This document shows, piece by piece, positions 30,483 through 37,855 of a DNA stretch of 37,855 nucleotides. How positions within the stretch are numbered: position 1 is the stretch's first letter; every line of letters begins with the position of its first letter. The DNA is from Acidimicrobiaceae bacterium. GTDB lineage: Bacteria; Actinomycetota; Acidimicrobiia; Acidimicrobiales; Ilumatobacteraceae. Below the pieces are notes generated by a model. It made no database searches, had not been told where the DNA came from, and worked only from the letters and a program-made list of their open reading frames with translations. Location of the stretch: positions 1 to 37,855 of the forward strand of contig NZZV01000186.1 of NCBI GenBank assembly GCA_002698945.1, read 5' to 3'. A program made the translations under genes and the position numbers.

Positions 30483-31000
30483 AACGGCGCGGCGACCTGA
30501 GCCAGCCGCGCCCACGTGGCCGCTTCGACGTGTCGTACGACCCGGAAGCGTTCGGGCGGTTCAGCGAGTCGATCGCCCGGTATCTCGGCACGGCACGTTT
30601 CCTCGTCTGGCAGACGGTCGTCATCGTCGTCTGGCTGGCGCTCAACATCCTCCCGCCGGAGGACTGGCAGTTCGACCCGTGGGACCGTGGTCTCGTCCTG
30701 CTCACCCTCGTGCTGTCGCTGCAAGCCTCGTACGCGGCGCCGTTGATCCTGCTCGCCCAGAACCGGCAGGAACGCCGCGACCGCGTCGCCGCCGAGCACG
30801 ATCGCGAGGTCGCCGAGCGCACCCAGTCCGACACCGAGTTCCTGGCGCGCGAGATCGCCGGCGTGCGCCTCGCCCTCGCCGACGTGGTGACGGGTGAGGA
30901 GTTGCGCGACCAGCTCGACGGCCTGACCAAGGCGATCGACGACCTGACGTCGCGACTCGACGAACTCCACCCCGAGCCCTCCTCCCCCGCCGACGCCTGA
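30479..31000 (+). CDS. DUF1003 membrane protein
   Basis: 173 residues. A basic N-terminus (1-40) leads to two TM helices (about 45-67 and 76-98) with the DUF1003 pattern (TARFLVWQTVVIVVWLALNI, LVLSLQASYAAPLILLAQNRQ). A long acidic/basic coiled coil follows (about 100-170). The GTG start overlaps the stop of the MgtE-N/CBS protein, so the two are coupled. DUF1003 proteins are membrane proteins of unknown function; the pairing suggests a complex involved in divalent-cation homeostasis. Confidence 0.85.
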   Translation: MKRRGDLSQPRPRGRFDVSYDPEAFGRFSESIARYLGTARFLVWQTVVIVVWLALNILPPEDWQFDPWDRGLVLLTLVLSLQASYAAPLILLAQNRQERRDRVAAEHDREVAERTQSDTEFLAREIAGVRLALADVVTGEELRDQLDGLTKAIDDLTSRLDELHPEPSSPADA

Positions 31001-31045
31001 CGTCCTCGGGCGGCAGGTGACGGTCGGGATCCGCGCCCGGCACGG

Positions 31046-31786
31046 TCTCGGTGCATCCAGTTGCGAAGCCCGCACCCCAAGCCGCCGAGAAACCCCGCAC
31101 CACCCACCGCGACGCCGGACCCAGCGAGCTCGAGCCGCCGAGCACCGAGCGAACACCTAGCAACGCCCTCCCCAGTTCTCGGCGGACACCGGCCGGAATC
31201 CCGCACCACCGCCACCGAAAACCGCCGCGCCCGCCCGACCCCCCAGCATCTCGGCGGACCCTGGCCGGAAATCCGCACCCACAGCCACCGAGAACCTGCC
31301 AGCGCCCGGCACCCCCAGTTCTCGGTGACCCCAGTTGCGCAATCCGCACCCACAGCCACCGAGATCGTCCCTCCCCATGCGACGCACCCCAGGCCCAGCG
31401 ACCTCGAGCCGCCGAGCCCCGAACCAACAGCAAGCGATCGCCACCCCAGTTCTCGGTGACCCCAGTTGCGCAATCCGCACCCACAGCCACCGAGAACCCC
31501 CGCACCACCCTGACCACCCAACATCTCGGTGACCCCAGACCGACATCCCGCACCACCGCCACCGAGAACCCCCACACCACCCGGCCCACCCGAGATCTCG
31601 GCGGATCCAGACCGGAATCCCGCACCACCGCCACCGAGAACCCCCCACACCACCCGGGGCACCCAAGATCTCGGCGGATCCAGACCGGAATCCCGCACCA
31701 CCGCCACCGAGAACCCCCCACACCATCTGCGCACTCGAGATCTCGGTGAATCCAGGCGCGACAGTCGCAACCAACGCCGCCGAGAA
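31046..31786. repeat. Noncoding array of about eleven ~72-bp palindromic repeats
   Basis: This fills most of the 833-bp gap 31001-31833. Units begin with TCTCGG at 31046, 31177, 31249, 31320, 31451, 31524, 31596, 31669 and 31741 (period 71-73 bp), with two degenerate units near 31122 and 31397. Each has a ~46-bp core with imperfect inverted arms TCTCGG(T/C)G and C(A/G)CCGAGA, then a C-rich ~26-bp linker that also resembles the other linkers. Cores fall into two types: TTGCGCAATCCGCACCCACA and GACCGGAATCCCGCACCACC. The plus strand is strongly C-rich. Because the period is not exactly 72, no frame persists. The rest of the gap (31001-31045, 31787-31833) shows only the promoter of the next gene. 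Confidence 0.85.
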
Positions 31787-31820
31787 CGTTGGTGGGGCGG
31801 GGCGCCGGGCAGTGACCTGG

Positions 31821-31826
31821 CACCAT
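31821..31826 (+). promoter_or_regulatory. Candidate -10 of the S9 peptidase gene
   Basis: CACCAT, a variant with C in place of the first T of TANNNT, 7 nt before GTG 31834. It is weaker evidence than the other leaderless sites. Confidence 0.35.
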
Positions 31827-31833
31827 GGGGTGG

Positions 31834-33684
31834 GTGAGCACGCTTCCGTACGGCACGTGGCCGTCTCCGATCTCGCCCGAACACCTCACCGCCGGGGTGA
31901 CCAAGCTGATCGACGTGTGGGTCGACGGCGACCGCACGATCTGGCACGAGGGGCGTCCCGGCGAGGGAGGGCGTCAGACCCTCGTCGTCGCCGAGGCCGA
32001 CGGCACGACCCGCGACCTGCTCCATCCTCCCTTCAACGTCCGCAGCGCCGTGCACGAGTACGGCGGCGGTGCGGCCTGGGTCGAGTCCGACACGGCGTGG
32101 TTCGTCGACTGGGACGAACAGCGCGTCTGGCGGGTCGACCTCGACGGCGGCGACCCGGTGCCCCTCACGCCAGAGCCCGATCACCCACGTACCGTGCGCT
32201 ATGCCGACCTGCGCCCGTCGCCGGACCGTCAGTGGCTCGTCGCCGTGCAGGAGGTGCACGATGCCGACGACCCACATCGGGTCGTGAACCGGATCGTCGC
32301 GATGTCGGCGATCTCGCCGGGAGTGCCGCACGTGATCGACGCCGACCACGACTTCGTCATGTCGCCACGTTTCGTGGCGGCCGATCGCATCCGGTTCGTC
32401 GCCTGGAACCACCCCAACATGCCGTGGAACGACACCGAGCTGTACGAGTGCACGTTCGACCCGGTGCACGGCACGACCGGGCCGACCCAGGTCGTCGCCG
32501 ACGGTGCCTCGTTCATGCAGCCCGACGGCGACACCGTGATCAGCGATCGCGACGGGGTATGGAACCTGTGGGCCGTCGATGCCGACGGCGAACGGCCGAT
32601 CTCGACCGGGACCGACGAGGTCGGCGGCCCGGCCTGGGTCTTCGGTCTCCGCGACCACGTGACGCTCCCGGACGGCGGGCGGGTGTGGACCACGGCCGGC
32701 CGGCTCGTGGTGGAGGGCACGCCGATCGAGACCGGCGCCGCCGCACTCGAACAGCTGGCGCCCGGCGACGCCTCGGTGACCGCGATCGCACGCTGGGCCG
32801 ACCGGCCGTCGACCGTCACCCGCTTCGACCTCGACACCGGGCGCGGTATCGACGTGACGCCGGCCCCGGACACGCCGCTCCGACCCGGCGATGCGTCCAC
32901 GCCGGTGCGGATCGAGTTTCCGACGGGCGACGACGCCGTCGCGTACGGCTGGTTCTACGCACCCGCCAACGCCGACACTGATGGTCCATCGAGCGATCGA
33001 CCGCCACTGGTGGTCATGATCCACGGTGGCCCGACGTCGTGCGCTCGCCCGTGGTTCTCACTCGCCACCCAGTTCTGGACGACGCGCGGGTTCGCCGTCG
33101 TCGACGTCGATCACCGTGGCTCGACCGGGTACGGCACCGAGTATCGGAACCTGCTCGACGGCAACTGGGGTGTGGTCGACGTCGAGGACTGCATCGCCGC
33201 AGCGTCGTACCTCGCCGATCAGGATCTGGTCGATCGAGATCGGATGGCGATCCGCGGTGGGTCGGCCGGCGGTTTCACGGTGCTCGCCAGCCTGGCGTTC
33301 GGCGACGTGTTCGCCGCCGGCGCCTGCTCGTACGGCATCGCCGACCTGTCGGTCCTCGCGGCCGACACCCACAAGTTCGAGGCCCGGTACACCGACCGGC
33401 TCATCGGTCCGTGGCCCGAGGCGCGCGACGTCTACGAGGCCCGCTCGCCGATCCATCACCTCGACCGGTTCGACACCCCGTTGATCGTGTTCCAGGGGCT
33501 CGACGACAAGGTGGTGCCGCCGAACCAGAGCGAGATGATCGTCGAAGCGCTGCGCGCCAAGGGCGTCGAGTGCGACTACCACGCGTACGAGGGCGAAGGC
33601 CACGGTTTCCGCAACGCCGACACGATCATCCACCAGATGAACGCCGAACTGGCCTTCTACCGCCGCGTCCTCCGACTCGCCTGA
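31834..33684 (+). CDS. S9-family serine peptidase (prolyl oligopeptidase type)
   Basis: 616 residues from GTG 31834; ATG 31825 would add three. An N-terminal seven-bladed propeller (about 10-370) is followed by an alpha/beta-hydrolase domain. The catalytic triad is Ser477 (RGGSAGGF), Asp557/558 (GLDDKVVP) and His590 (GEGHGF), with the oxyanion HGGP segment at about 396. It hydrolyses small peptides, often after proline or a basic or acylated residue. It has no signal peptide, so it is probably cytosolic. The upstream repeat array ends 48 bp before the start. Confidence 0.93.
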   Translation: MSTLPYGTWPSPISPEHLTAGVTKLIDVWVDGDRTIWHEGRPGEGGRQTLVVAEADGTTRDLLHPPFNVRSAVHEYGGGAAWVESDTAWFVDWDEQRVWRVDLDGGDPVPLTPEPDHPRTVRYADLRPSPDRQWLVAVQEVHDADDPHRVVNRIVAMSAISPGVPHVIDADHDFVMSPRFVAADRIRFVAWNHPNMPWNDTELYECTFDPVHGTTGPTQVVADGASFMQPDGDTVISDRDGVWNLWAVDADGERPISTGTDEVGGPAWVFGLRDHVTLPDGGRVWTTAGRLVVEGTPIETGAAALEQLAPGDASVTAIARWADRPSTVTRFDLDTGRGIDVTPAPDTPLRPGDASTPVRIEFPTGDDAVAYGWFYAPANADTDGPSSDRPPLVVMIHGGPTSCARPWFSLATQFWTTRGFAVVDVDHRGSTGYGTEYRNLLDGNWGVVDVEDCIAAASYLADQDLVDRDRMAIRGGSAGGFTVLASLAFGDVFAAGACSYGIADLSVLAADTHKFEARYTDRLIGPWPEARDVYEARSPIHHLDRFDTPLIVFQGLDDKVVPPNQSEMIVEALRAKGVECDYHAYEGEGHGFRNADTIIHQMNAELAFYRRVLRLA

Positions 33685-33727
33685 CGAGACCGCCAGCAGG
33701 ATCCGACACCAATCGCGGAGGGCGGCG

Positions 33728-34654
33728 TCAGGGTTGGGGGATGCCGGTGAACTCTTGGAGCCGGACACCGACGGCTTCGACCCGAGACAGCAGTTCGACC
33801 GTGGGGAGCTCAGCGTCGCCGGCGACCACGAGGCCCTCGTGGACCAGGCCGTCGAGCACGCCGGTCACGAACGCCGCCGCGGTGGCCGCGGCCGCGGTCC
33901 CGACGAGTTCGGCGATACCGGCGATCGCCACCTGGCGTGCGCCACGCTCGTCGGCGCCTCGGACCTCGACACGGAGCCCCCCGACACCACCCTCGGGGTG
34001 TGGGGCGCGCAGCATCGGGAGCCAGGCGGTGAAGCGGTCGCGGCGGCGGGCCGAGCGGCGAGCACTGATGCGCGACACGTCGCCGAACGCGTGCTGCAAC
34101 ACGTACGGCGACGAGATCCGGGCGCGGTAGCAGTCCTTGGCGCCGATCGGTTCGGGGAACCAGCACAGTTCGCGCCCGCTTCCGCCGACGAAGTCGATCC
34201 AGTCGCCGTCGCGATAGCCGGGTGACAAACCGCTGAGAGAACGGTGATGGACACGGGCGCAGGCCGGGCCGGCGGTGCCGTGAATCGCGACATGGATCTC
34301 GTCGACCGTCGCCAGCTGGTTGGCCAGGTGGCGGGCGATCAGTCCCGACAAGCCCGGTGACATCGCGGCGCCGAGCACCAGGCTGGTCCCGAGGTGCTCG
34401 GGCGGATCGTGCAGCAGGTCGAGAGCGTCGGTCGGCGAATCACCGACCGTGACGACGTGGAGGCCGCGGGCGACCAGCTGGCGAACCCGGTCGGCGACGT
34501 CACCGCCGTGGGCGAGTACGACGACGTCGCCCGGCGACGTCCCCGTGATGTCGTGCCAGCGGCCCTCGTGCACCATGACCGGTCGACGACCCGACAGCAG
34601 ACGGTGCAGACGCACCCCGACGATGCCACGTCCGACGACGTGGACGGTCGTCAT
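33728..34654 (-). CDS. Saccharopine-dehydrogenase-like NAD(P)-binding protein
   Basis: 308 residues with an N-terminal Rossmann motif (TTVHVVGRGIVGVRL) and a C-terminal region resembling the saccharopine dehydrogenase/homospermidine-synthase-like fold (LGAAMSPGLSGLIA, DFVGGSGRELCWFPEPIG). It is shorter than classic saccharopine dehydrogenase and the substrate is unknown. Start ATG 34654 overlaps the stop of the upstream small membrane protein (ATGA), so it is coupled to it. The 43-bp gap after its stop holds nothing obvious. Confidence 0.75.
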   Translation of the reverse strand: MTTVHVVGRGIVGVRLHRLLSGRRPVMVHEGRWHDITGTSPGDVVVLAHGGDVADRVRQLVARGLHVVTVGDSPTDALDLLHDPPEHLGTSLVLGAAMSPGLSGLIARHLANQLATVDEIHVAIHGTAGPACARVHHRSLSGLSPGYRDGDWIDFVGGSGRELCWFPEPIGAKDCYRARISSPYVLQHAFGDVSRISARRSARRRDRFTAWLPMLRAPHPEGGVGGLRVEVRGADERGARQVAIAGIAELVGTAAAATAAAFVTGVLDGLVHEGLVVAGDAELPTVELLSRVEAVGVRLQEFTGIPQP

Positions 34655-34788
34655 CGCTCGTCGGGCAGTTCGAGCGGACGCCAACCGCCGCGCTGGGGCG
34701 GGACGCCGCCCGTCCCCTTGAGCCGGATGCCACCGGCGACGGTGCCGGCGATGACGAGCGCCCCCAGGATCCGGCGCAGCAGCTTCAC
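34651..34788 (-). CDS. 45-residue membrane protein
   Basis: GTG 34788 to TGA: MKLLRRILGALVIAGTVAGGIRL..., one membrane helix (about 5-22) then a Pro/Gly-rich tail. It is preceded by an 8-codon micro-ORF whose stop overlaps this start (GTGA) and is followed by the dehydrogenase with an ATGA overlap. No family is recognised; it may be an anchor for the dehydrogenase. Confidence 0.65.
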   Translation of the reverse strand: MKLLRRILGALVIAGTVAGGIRLKGTGGVPPQRGGWRPLELPDER

Positions 34789-34811
34789 GATCCCACCCCG
34801 TCGACGGCCAT
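34785..34811 (-). CDS. Leaderless 8-codon micro-ORF coupled to the 45-aa membrane protein
   Basis: ATG 34811 to TGA 34785 encodes MAVDGVGS and then stop. A TAGGAT -10 lies 6 nt upstream, so ribosomes would load on the message end and reach the overlapping GTG 34788 by termination-reinitiation. It is likely a regulatory leader ORF rather than a functional peptide. Confidence 0.45.
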   Translation of the reverse strand: MAVDGVGS

Positions 34812-34817
34812 CGCAGC

Positions 34818-34823
34818 ATCCTA
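34818..34823 (-). promoter_or_regulatory. -10 element for the leaderless micro-ORF operon
   Basis: TAGGAT on the minus strand, 6 nt before ATG 34811. Confidence 0.5.
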
Positions 34824-34889
34824 CGGGCATCGTGACGCCCGTTCCGGAGCGTGCCGGGAGTGGTCTGGGACAGCCACGTCGAAACCGAC

Positions 34890-34895
34890 CAGAAT
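34890..34895 (+). promoter_or_regulatory. Candidate -10 of the arylsulfotransferase-like gene
   Basis: CAGAAT, 6 nt before ATG 34902, a near-consensus leaderless arrangement. Confidence 0.4.
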
Positions 34896-34901
34896 GTCCG
34901 G

Positions 34902-36746
34902 ATGCGTTCGCTGCGTTTGTTGGCCGTCGTTCCCCTGCTCCTCGTCGCCGCGTGCGCCGGCGACGACGATTCCGGCGGCCCTGATCCGACGAGTGCGACC
35001 GAGACGACCGAGACGACCGAGACGACCGAGGCGACCGAGGCGAGCGACGACTCGTCGTCCACGACGCCGACCAGCGCCCCGACGACGGTCGAGACCACGG
35101 AGCCCGAAGAGGCGGCGCCGACGACGGTGGCCGACCCGGTGGTCGGAGCAGCAGCGCTGACCCCGGCCGAGTTCGCTCCACTGGCCGCCGAGGTGACGGT
35201 CGAACTCGACACGCCTGCCCAGCTCAGGCTCGTCGCGACCACCGATGGCCATGAGGTGACGACGCCGTTCACCACCGAGGCCGACACCTCGTTCGCGCTC
35301 CCGCTCGCCGGCCTCTACAGCGACCGGTCGTACGACGTCGCCGTCCACGCGCTGGTCGACGGCGACGAGATCACGCTCGACACCCCCGAACCGCTCGTCT
35401 TCGACACACCCCCGCTGCCCGACTGGATGCCTGCGCACACCGTCGAGAGCGACCCGACGCGGGTGTCGCCCGGCTACGTCCTCGTCGAGTCGAGTCCGAA
35501 CCAGATCGACACCGGCCAGGAACCCGACCCGGACGCCGACCCCGTGTACCCGACCAATGTCAGCATCGTCTACGACGAGGCGGGCGAGATCGTCTGGTAC
35601 TACACGAACCAGGGTCTCGGTGGCGTCGAACAGACCACCGACGGGACCTTCGTCGCGCACTACGGCCCCTTCGGCGCCCGCGAGTTCGACGTGCTCGGCA
35701 ACGTGATCGGCCACTGGCGACCGGCGTTCGCCGAGGGTGTCGGTTCCCAGACGCCCGGCGCGCTCCCCGACGGCAACCCGGGAGACGCGGCGCCGCTCAC
35801 CGTCGACGCGCCGTGGACCGAGCTGCGTTCGTTCCACCACGAGGTCCGCCCGATGGGCAACGGCAACCTGATCGCACTGTCGGCCGCACTCCACGACCTC
35901 ACGCCCGAACAACGCGAAGCGATCTGTCCCGGCGACGACCTCGAGTTCAAGGCGGTGAGCGACGTGATCGTCGAGTTCACCCCCGACGGTGAGGTCATCC
36001 GCACCTGGGATCTGTGGGACGTCGTCGACATCGTCGAGGTGCCCGGCAGCGACATGTGCTTCACCGACGGCGGACTCTTCGCAACCGAGATCAACCGCGA
36101 CTGGACCCACGCCAACTCGGTCATCTACGACCCGACACGGGACGCGATCGTGATCTCGGCGCGCCACACCGACCAGATCATCGCCCTGGATCACCTCGAC
36201 GACGAGGGCCCGCAGTCGCAGCTGCGCTGGATCATCGGCGCCGGCGGCACGATCCCGTTCGAGGGCGACCTGCCGTATCACCAGCACGCCGTCGAACTGA
36301 TGGACAACGGCGACTACATCTTCTACGACAACGGCAACGACCGTCCCGGCACCGATCCCGACGATCCGGCCAACCCGCCGTACAGCCGGGCGGCGGTGTA
36401 CTCCGTCGACGACTCGAGCGACGATCCGGCGGACTGGACGGCGACGCAGGTGTGGGAGCACATCGACGTCGAGGAAGACGGCACGCCGGTGTTCACCTCG
36501 TTCATCAGCGACGCCGACATCCTCGCCAACGGCAACGTGCTCATCACCCACGGCGGCATCGGTCCGTTCCCGCCCTCGCCCGAGTTCCCGCTCCGCGCCC
36601 TCGTGGTCGAGGTCGTGAAGGGCGGCGAGGACGAGGGCGACGTCGTCTGGCGGCTCGACAGCGACCCGTTCCAGTCCCACACGATGTACCGCAGTGAGAA
36701 GGTCGAGACCTTCTACGTCGGCGACGAGTGGTCGACCGACAGCTGA
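34902..36746 (+). CDS. Arylsulfotransferase-like lipoprotein
   Basis: 614 residues. A lipoprotein signal peptide (1-19, lipobox AAC) is followed by a Thr/Glu/Asp/Ser-rich linker with an ETT repeat (about 28-70). The large domain has family-typical motifs: SFHHEVRPMGNGNLI (about 308), DWTHANSV (about 402), YHQHAVELMDNGDYI (about 460) and SHTMYRSEKV near the C-terminus. These His and Arg positions match the PAPS-independent arylsulfate sulfotransferase family, a six-bladed propeller that transfers sulfate between phenols outside the cell. The family and location are well supported; donor and acceptor are unknown. Confidence 0.86.
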   Translation: MRSLRLLAVVPLLLVAACAGDDDSGGPDPTSATETTETTETTEATEASDDSSSTTPTSAPTTVETTEPEEAAPTTVADPVVGAAALTPAEFAPLAAEVTVELDTPAQLRLVATTDGHEVTTPFTTEADTSFALPLAGLYSDRSYDVAVHALVDGDEITLDTPEPLVFDTPPLPDWMPAHTVESDPTRVSPGYVLVESSPNQIDTGQEPDPDADPVYPTNVSIVYDEAGEIVWYYTNQGLGGVEQTTDGTFVAHYGPFGAREFDVLGNVIGHWRPAFAEGVGSQTPGALPDGNPGDAAPLTVDAPWTELRSFHHEVRPMGNGNLIALSAALHDLTPEQREAICPGDDLEFKAVSDVIVEFTPDGEVIRTWDLWDVVDIVEVPGSDMCFTDGGLFATEINRDWTHANSVIYDPTRDAIVISARHTDQIIALDHLDDEGPQSQLRWIIGAGGTIPFEGDLPYHQHAVELMDNGDYIFYDNGNDRPGTDPDDPANPPYSRAAVYSVDDSSDDPADWTATQVWEHIDVEEDGTPVFTSFISDADILANGNVLITHGGIGPFPPSPEFPLRALVVEVVKGGEDEGDVVWRLDSDPFQSHTMYRSEKVETFYVGDEWSTDS

Positions 36747-36796
36747 CCCGCACCGGGCCGGGACCTGCTTGGATTCTGGGTGGCCGAGACGCGAGG

Positions 36797-36840
36797 AAGC
36801 CCCAGGTCTGATGCTCGAAATGGCTCCTGACCTGGGGCTT
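36797..36840. terminator. Hairpin terminator between the lipoprotein gene and tRNA-Ile
   Basis: A perfect 12-bp stem (36797-36808 AAGCCCCAGGTC with 36829-36840) and a 20-nt loop. It can serve both converging transcripts; a short T run follows on the plus strand (CTTTG). Confidence 0.7.
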
Positions 36841-36846
36841 TGCCGG

Positions 36847-36920
36847 TGGGGCTACCTGGAATCGAACCAGGGACCTCCGCCTTATCAGGGCGGCGCTCTA
36901 ACCGACTGAGCTATAGCCCC
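36847..36920 (-). tRNA. tRNA-Ile(GAT)
   Basis: A 73-nt cloverleaf (36848-36920 on the minus strand) plus discriminator A at 36847; CCA is not encoded. Acceptor stem GGGGCTA/TAGCCCC, D arm GCTCAGTCGGTTAGAGC, anticodon arm CCGCC-CTGATAA-GGCGG with anticodon GAT, and T arm CCTGG-TTCGATT-CCAGG all pair fully. The plus-strand right end reads CTATAGCCCC. The position after DUF3566 (and presumably gyrA) is the conserved actinobacterial arrangement. Confidence 0.97.
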
Positions 36921-36932
36921 GGCAGGGATGCG

Positions 36933-36938
36933 AGGCTA
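36933..36938 (-). promoter_or_regulatory. Candidate -10 of tRNA-Ile
   Basis: TAGCCT on the minus strand, 12 nt before the tRNA 5' end; no clear -35 element. Confidence 0.35.
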
Positions 36939-36991
36939 TCGCCCCGTTTTCCAATTCCGACCACGGGTTCCACCGAGCTCGTGGTGTCGAG

Positions 36992-37078
36992 GCACGGATG
37001 GTGTCGGATCCCTTCCGTGCATCGACCTGGGCGGTGGCACGACGTGCGGGCACGGAAGGGATCCGACACCATCCGTGC
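36992..37078. repeat. 29-bp perfect inverted repeat
   Basis: Arms 36992-37020 and 37050-37078 are exact complements over 29 bp, separated by a 29-nt loop. Each arm also folds on itself (GCACGGA with TCCGTGC), and the loop contains a third GCACG/CGTGC hairpin. It begins 9 bp after the DUF3566 stop, so it may be a terminator or processing signal for the gyrA-DUF3566 transcript, or a remnant of a small palindromic element. Confidence 0.85.
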
Positions 37079-37087
37079 GGTACGTGG

Positions 37088-37855
37088 TCAGTCGACGGAC
37101 CAGGTGGCGGCGCGTCCGTTGGCGTCACCGTTGGCGTTGGCGTCACCGTTGGCCGGGGCCGGGTCGTGGGTGGGCGACCGGTCGGTCGCGGTGTCGGTCG
37201 GTGCGTCGTCGTCGACCGACCAGGCGGGGGCACGACGCTGGGTTGCGCCTGCGGACGGATTGCGCACCACGTAGCGACGGGTCGACGAGATCGTGCGCTC
37301 GACGACCTCTTCTTCGAGCACCGTCATCCGCACGCCGCCGACGATGTCGCTGACCAGGTTGAACAGGGTCACCAGGAGCACGGCGGCGCCGGTCGCGAAC
37401 ACGACGCCGAACAGGCCGATGACCCAGGCGTTGTGGAAGATCTCTCCGCCCTTCAGCTCGAACGTCTCCCAGCCGAACTGGGTGAACCATCGCTCGACGT
37501 TGTCGAGCGTGCCGGTGGCGTCGGCGACGCGCCACAGCAGGACGCCCGAGGTGAGCGCGACGACGTAGGCGACCGCACTGAACAGCAGTGCGATCTTGAA
37601 GGTGCTCCACGGATCGATGTGTCGCAGCACGCGGGTCACTCGGCGAACTCGCGGGCGACGACTCGGTGCCCGCAGATTGCCGGCGACCGGTGTGGCGACG
37701 GTCGCCGTCGGCATGTGATCGCCCCACGACGTCGCGGGCGCTGTCGCCGGTGCCGGCGCCGGCGCAGCGGGCGCTGGGGCGGGTGCCGGCTCGGTCGCCG
37801 GCGCCGCGGTCGATCGGCCCGGAGCCGTCGGTTCACCAGCGGATCGGTCCGCTGG
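37088..37855 (-). CDS. DUF3566 membrane protein, 5' part outside the window
   Basis: 255 residues visible, and the frame is open to the right edge with no start codon before ATG 37714. The N-terminal stretch is Pro/Ala-rich (as in actinobacterial DUF3566 proteins), then a basic segment (RRPRVRRVTRVLRHIDPW), two TM helices and the family core (LFNLVSDIVGGVRMTVLEE). The C-terminal tail has repeats of Ala-Asn-Gly-Asp and Trp-Ser-Val-Asp. The family gene normally lies between gyrA and tRNA-Ile and may act in cell-wall or division processes. ATG 37714 is an alternative start but would lose the typical N-terminus. Confidence 0.88.
   Translation of the reverse strand, partial: PADRSAGEPTAPGRSTAAPATEPAPAPAPAAPAPAPATAPATSWGDHMPTATVATPVAGNLRAPSRRPRVRRVTRVLRHIDPWSTFKIALLFSAVAYVVALTSGVLLWRVADATGTLDNVERWFTQFGWETFELKGGEIFHNAWVIGLFGVVFATGAAVLLVTLFNLVSDIVGGVRMTVLEEEVVERTISSTRRYVVRNPSAGATQRRAPAWSVDDDAPTDTATDRSPTHDPAPANGDANANGDANGRAATWSVD

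Noticed and set aside
31051-31749. Coding region across the repeat array
   Set aside because: The frame is open only because of the C-rich bias; the 71-73 bp period shifts the frame between units and no signal for translation is seen.
31046-31786. CRISPR array
   Set aside because: The repeats are imperfect and the intervening segments resemble each other, and there are no cas genes; it is a degenerate tandem repeat.
30184-33024. Very long minus-strand ORF (about 946 codons)
   Set aside because: It is antisense to the DUF1003 and S9 peptidase genes and includes the repeat array; composition is typical of high-GC shadow frames.

Overview
The window is about 70% GC and is chromosomal DNA from a high-GC actinobacterium. 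Acidimicrobiia (Ilumatobacter-like) is my best guess, but that is inference. The supporting signs are a crotonyl-CoA carboxylase/reductase, an actinobacterial DUF3566 gene followed by tRNA-Ile(GAT) (the usual gyrB-gyrA-DUF3566-tRNA-Ile order, so gyrA should lie just past the right edge), and very frequent leaderless starts of the form TANNNT, 6-7 nt, then ATG or GTG.

Layout. 1-7 kb: end of ccr, a zinc-ribbon protein, a membrane-anchored propeller-like protein, a beta-class DNA methyltransferase, a lipoprotein-like trypsin-type protease coupled to a GNAT acetyltransferase, and an aldonolactone-oxidase-type flavoprotein. 7-14 kb: dps, an RsbW-like kinase behind a LuxR-type response regulator, a phospholipase D/cardiolipin synthase, and a three-gene ABC-2 exporter operon. 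14-16 kb: a DUF4397 surface protein beside a sortase. 16-20 kb: a sigma-B/F-family sigma factor coupled to a degenerate HATPase anti-sigma factor, two small membrane proteins, a membrane SpoIIE/PP2C phosphatase and a STAS antagonist. Together these are a full partner-switching module. 20-29 kb: a disulfide-reductase-like flavoprotein, two small unknown genes, a molybdopterin oxidoreductase, CsbD, an SDR-DUF2867 fusion, an SDR, and an operon of a small membrane protein, an SRPBCC protein and a tandem split-barrel protein. 29-31 kb: an MgtE-N/CBS protein coupled to a DUF1003 protein. 31.0-31.8 kb: a noncoding array of about eleven 72-bp palindromic units. 32-37.8 kb: an S9 peptidase, a small membrane protein with a leaderless micro-ORF, a saccharopine-dehydrogenase-like protein, an arylsulfotransferase-like lipoprotein, tRNA-Ile, a 29-bp perfect inverted repeat and DUF3566.

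Main result. Nine copies of one promoter, GTTT-N15/16-GGGTAC (or a close variant), lie upstream of genes between 7.5 and 27.6 kb. This matches the known sigma-B/SigF consensus. Each points at a gene start: dps, the response regulator/RsbW operon, the cardiolipin synthase (weak), the ABC exporter operon, the 24-aa membrane peptide, the 21955-22314 gene, csbD, SDR-DUF2867 and the SRPBCC operon. Five of the nine place the ATG exactly 9 nt after the -10 element, so sigma-B transcripts would begin at or next to the start codon. I read the region as a sigma-B stress island: sigma factor, anti-sigma factors, phosphatase and antagonist surrounded by their own targets, several of them uncharacterised. 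Short tandem duplications of 13, 17 or 18 bp sit beside several of these promoters.
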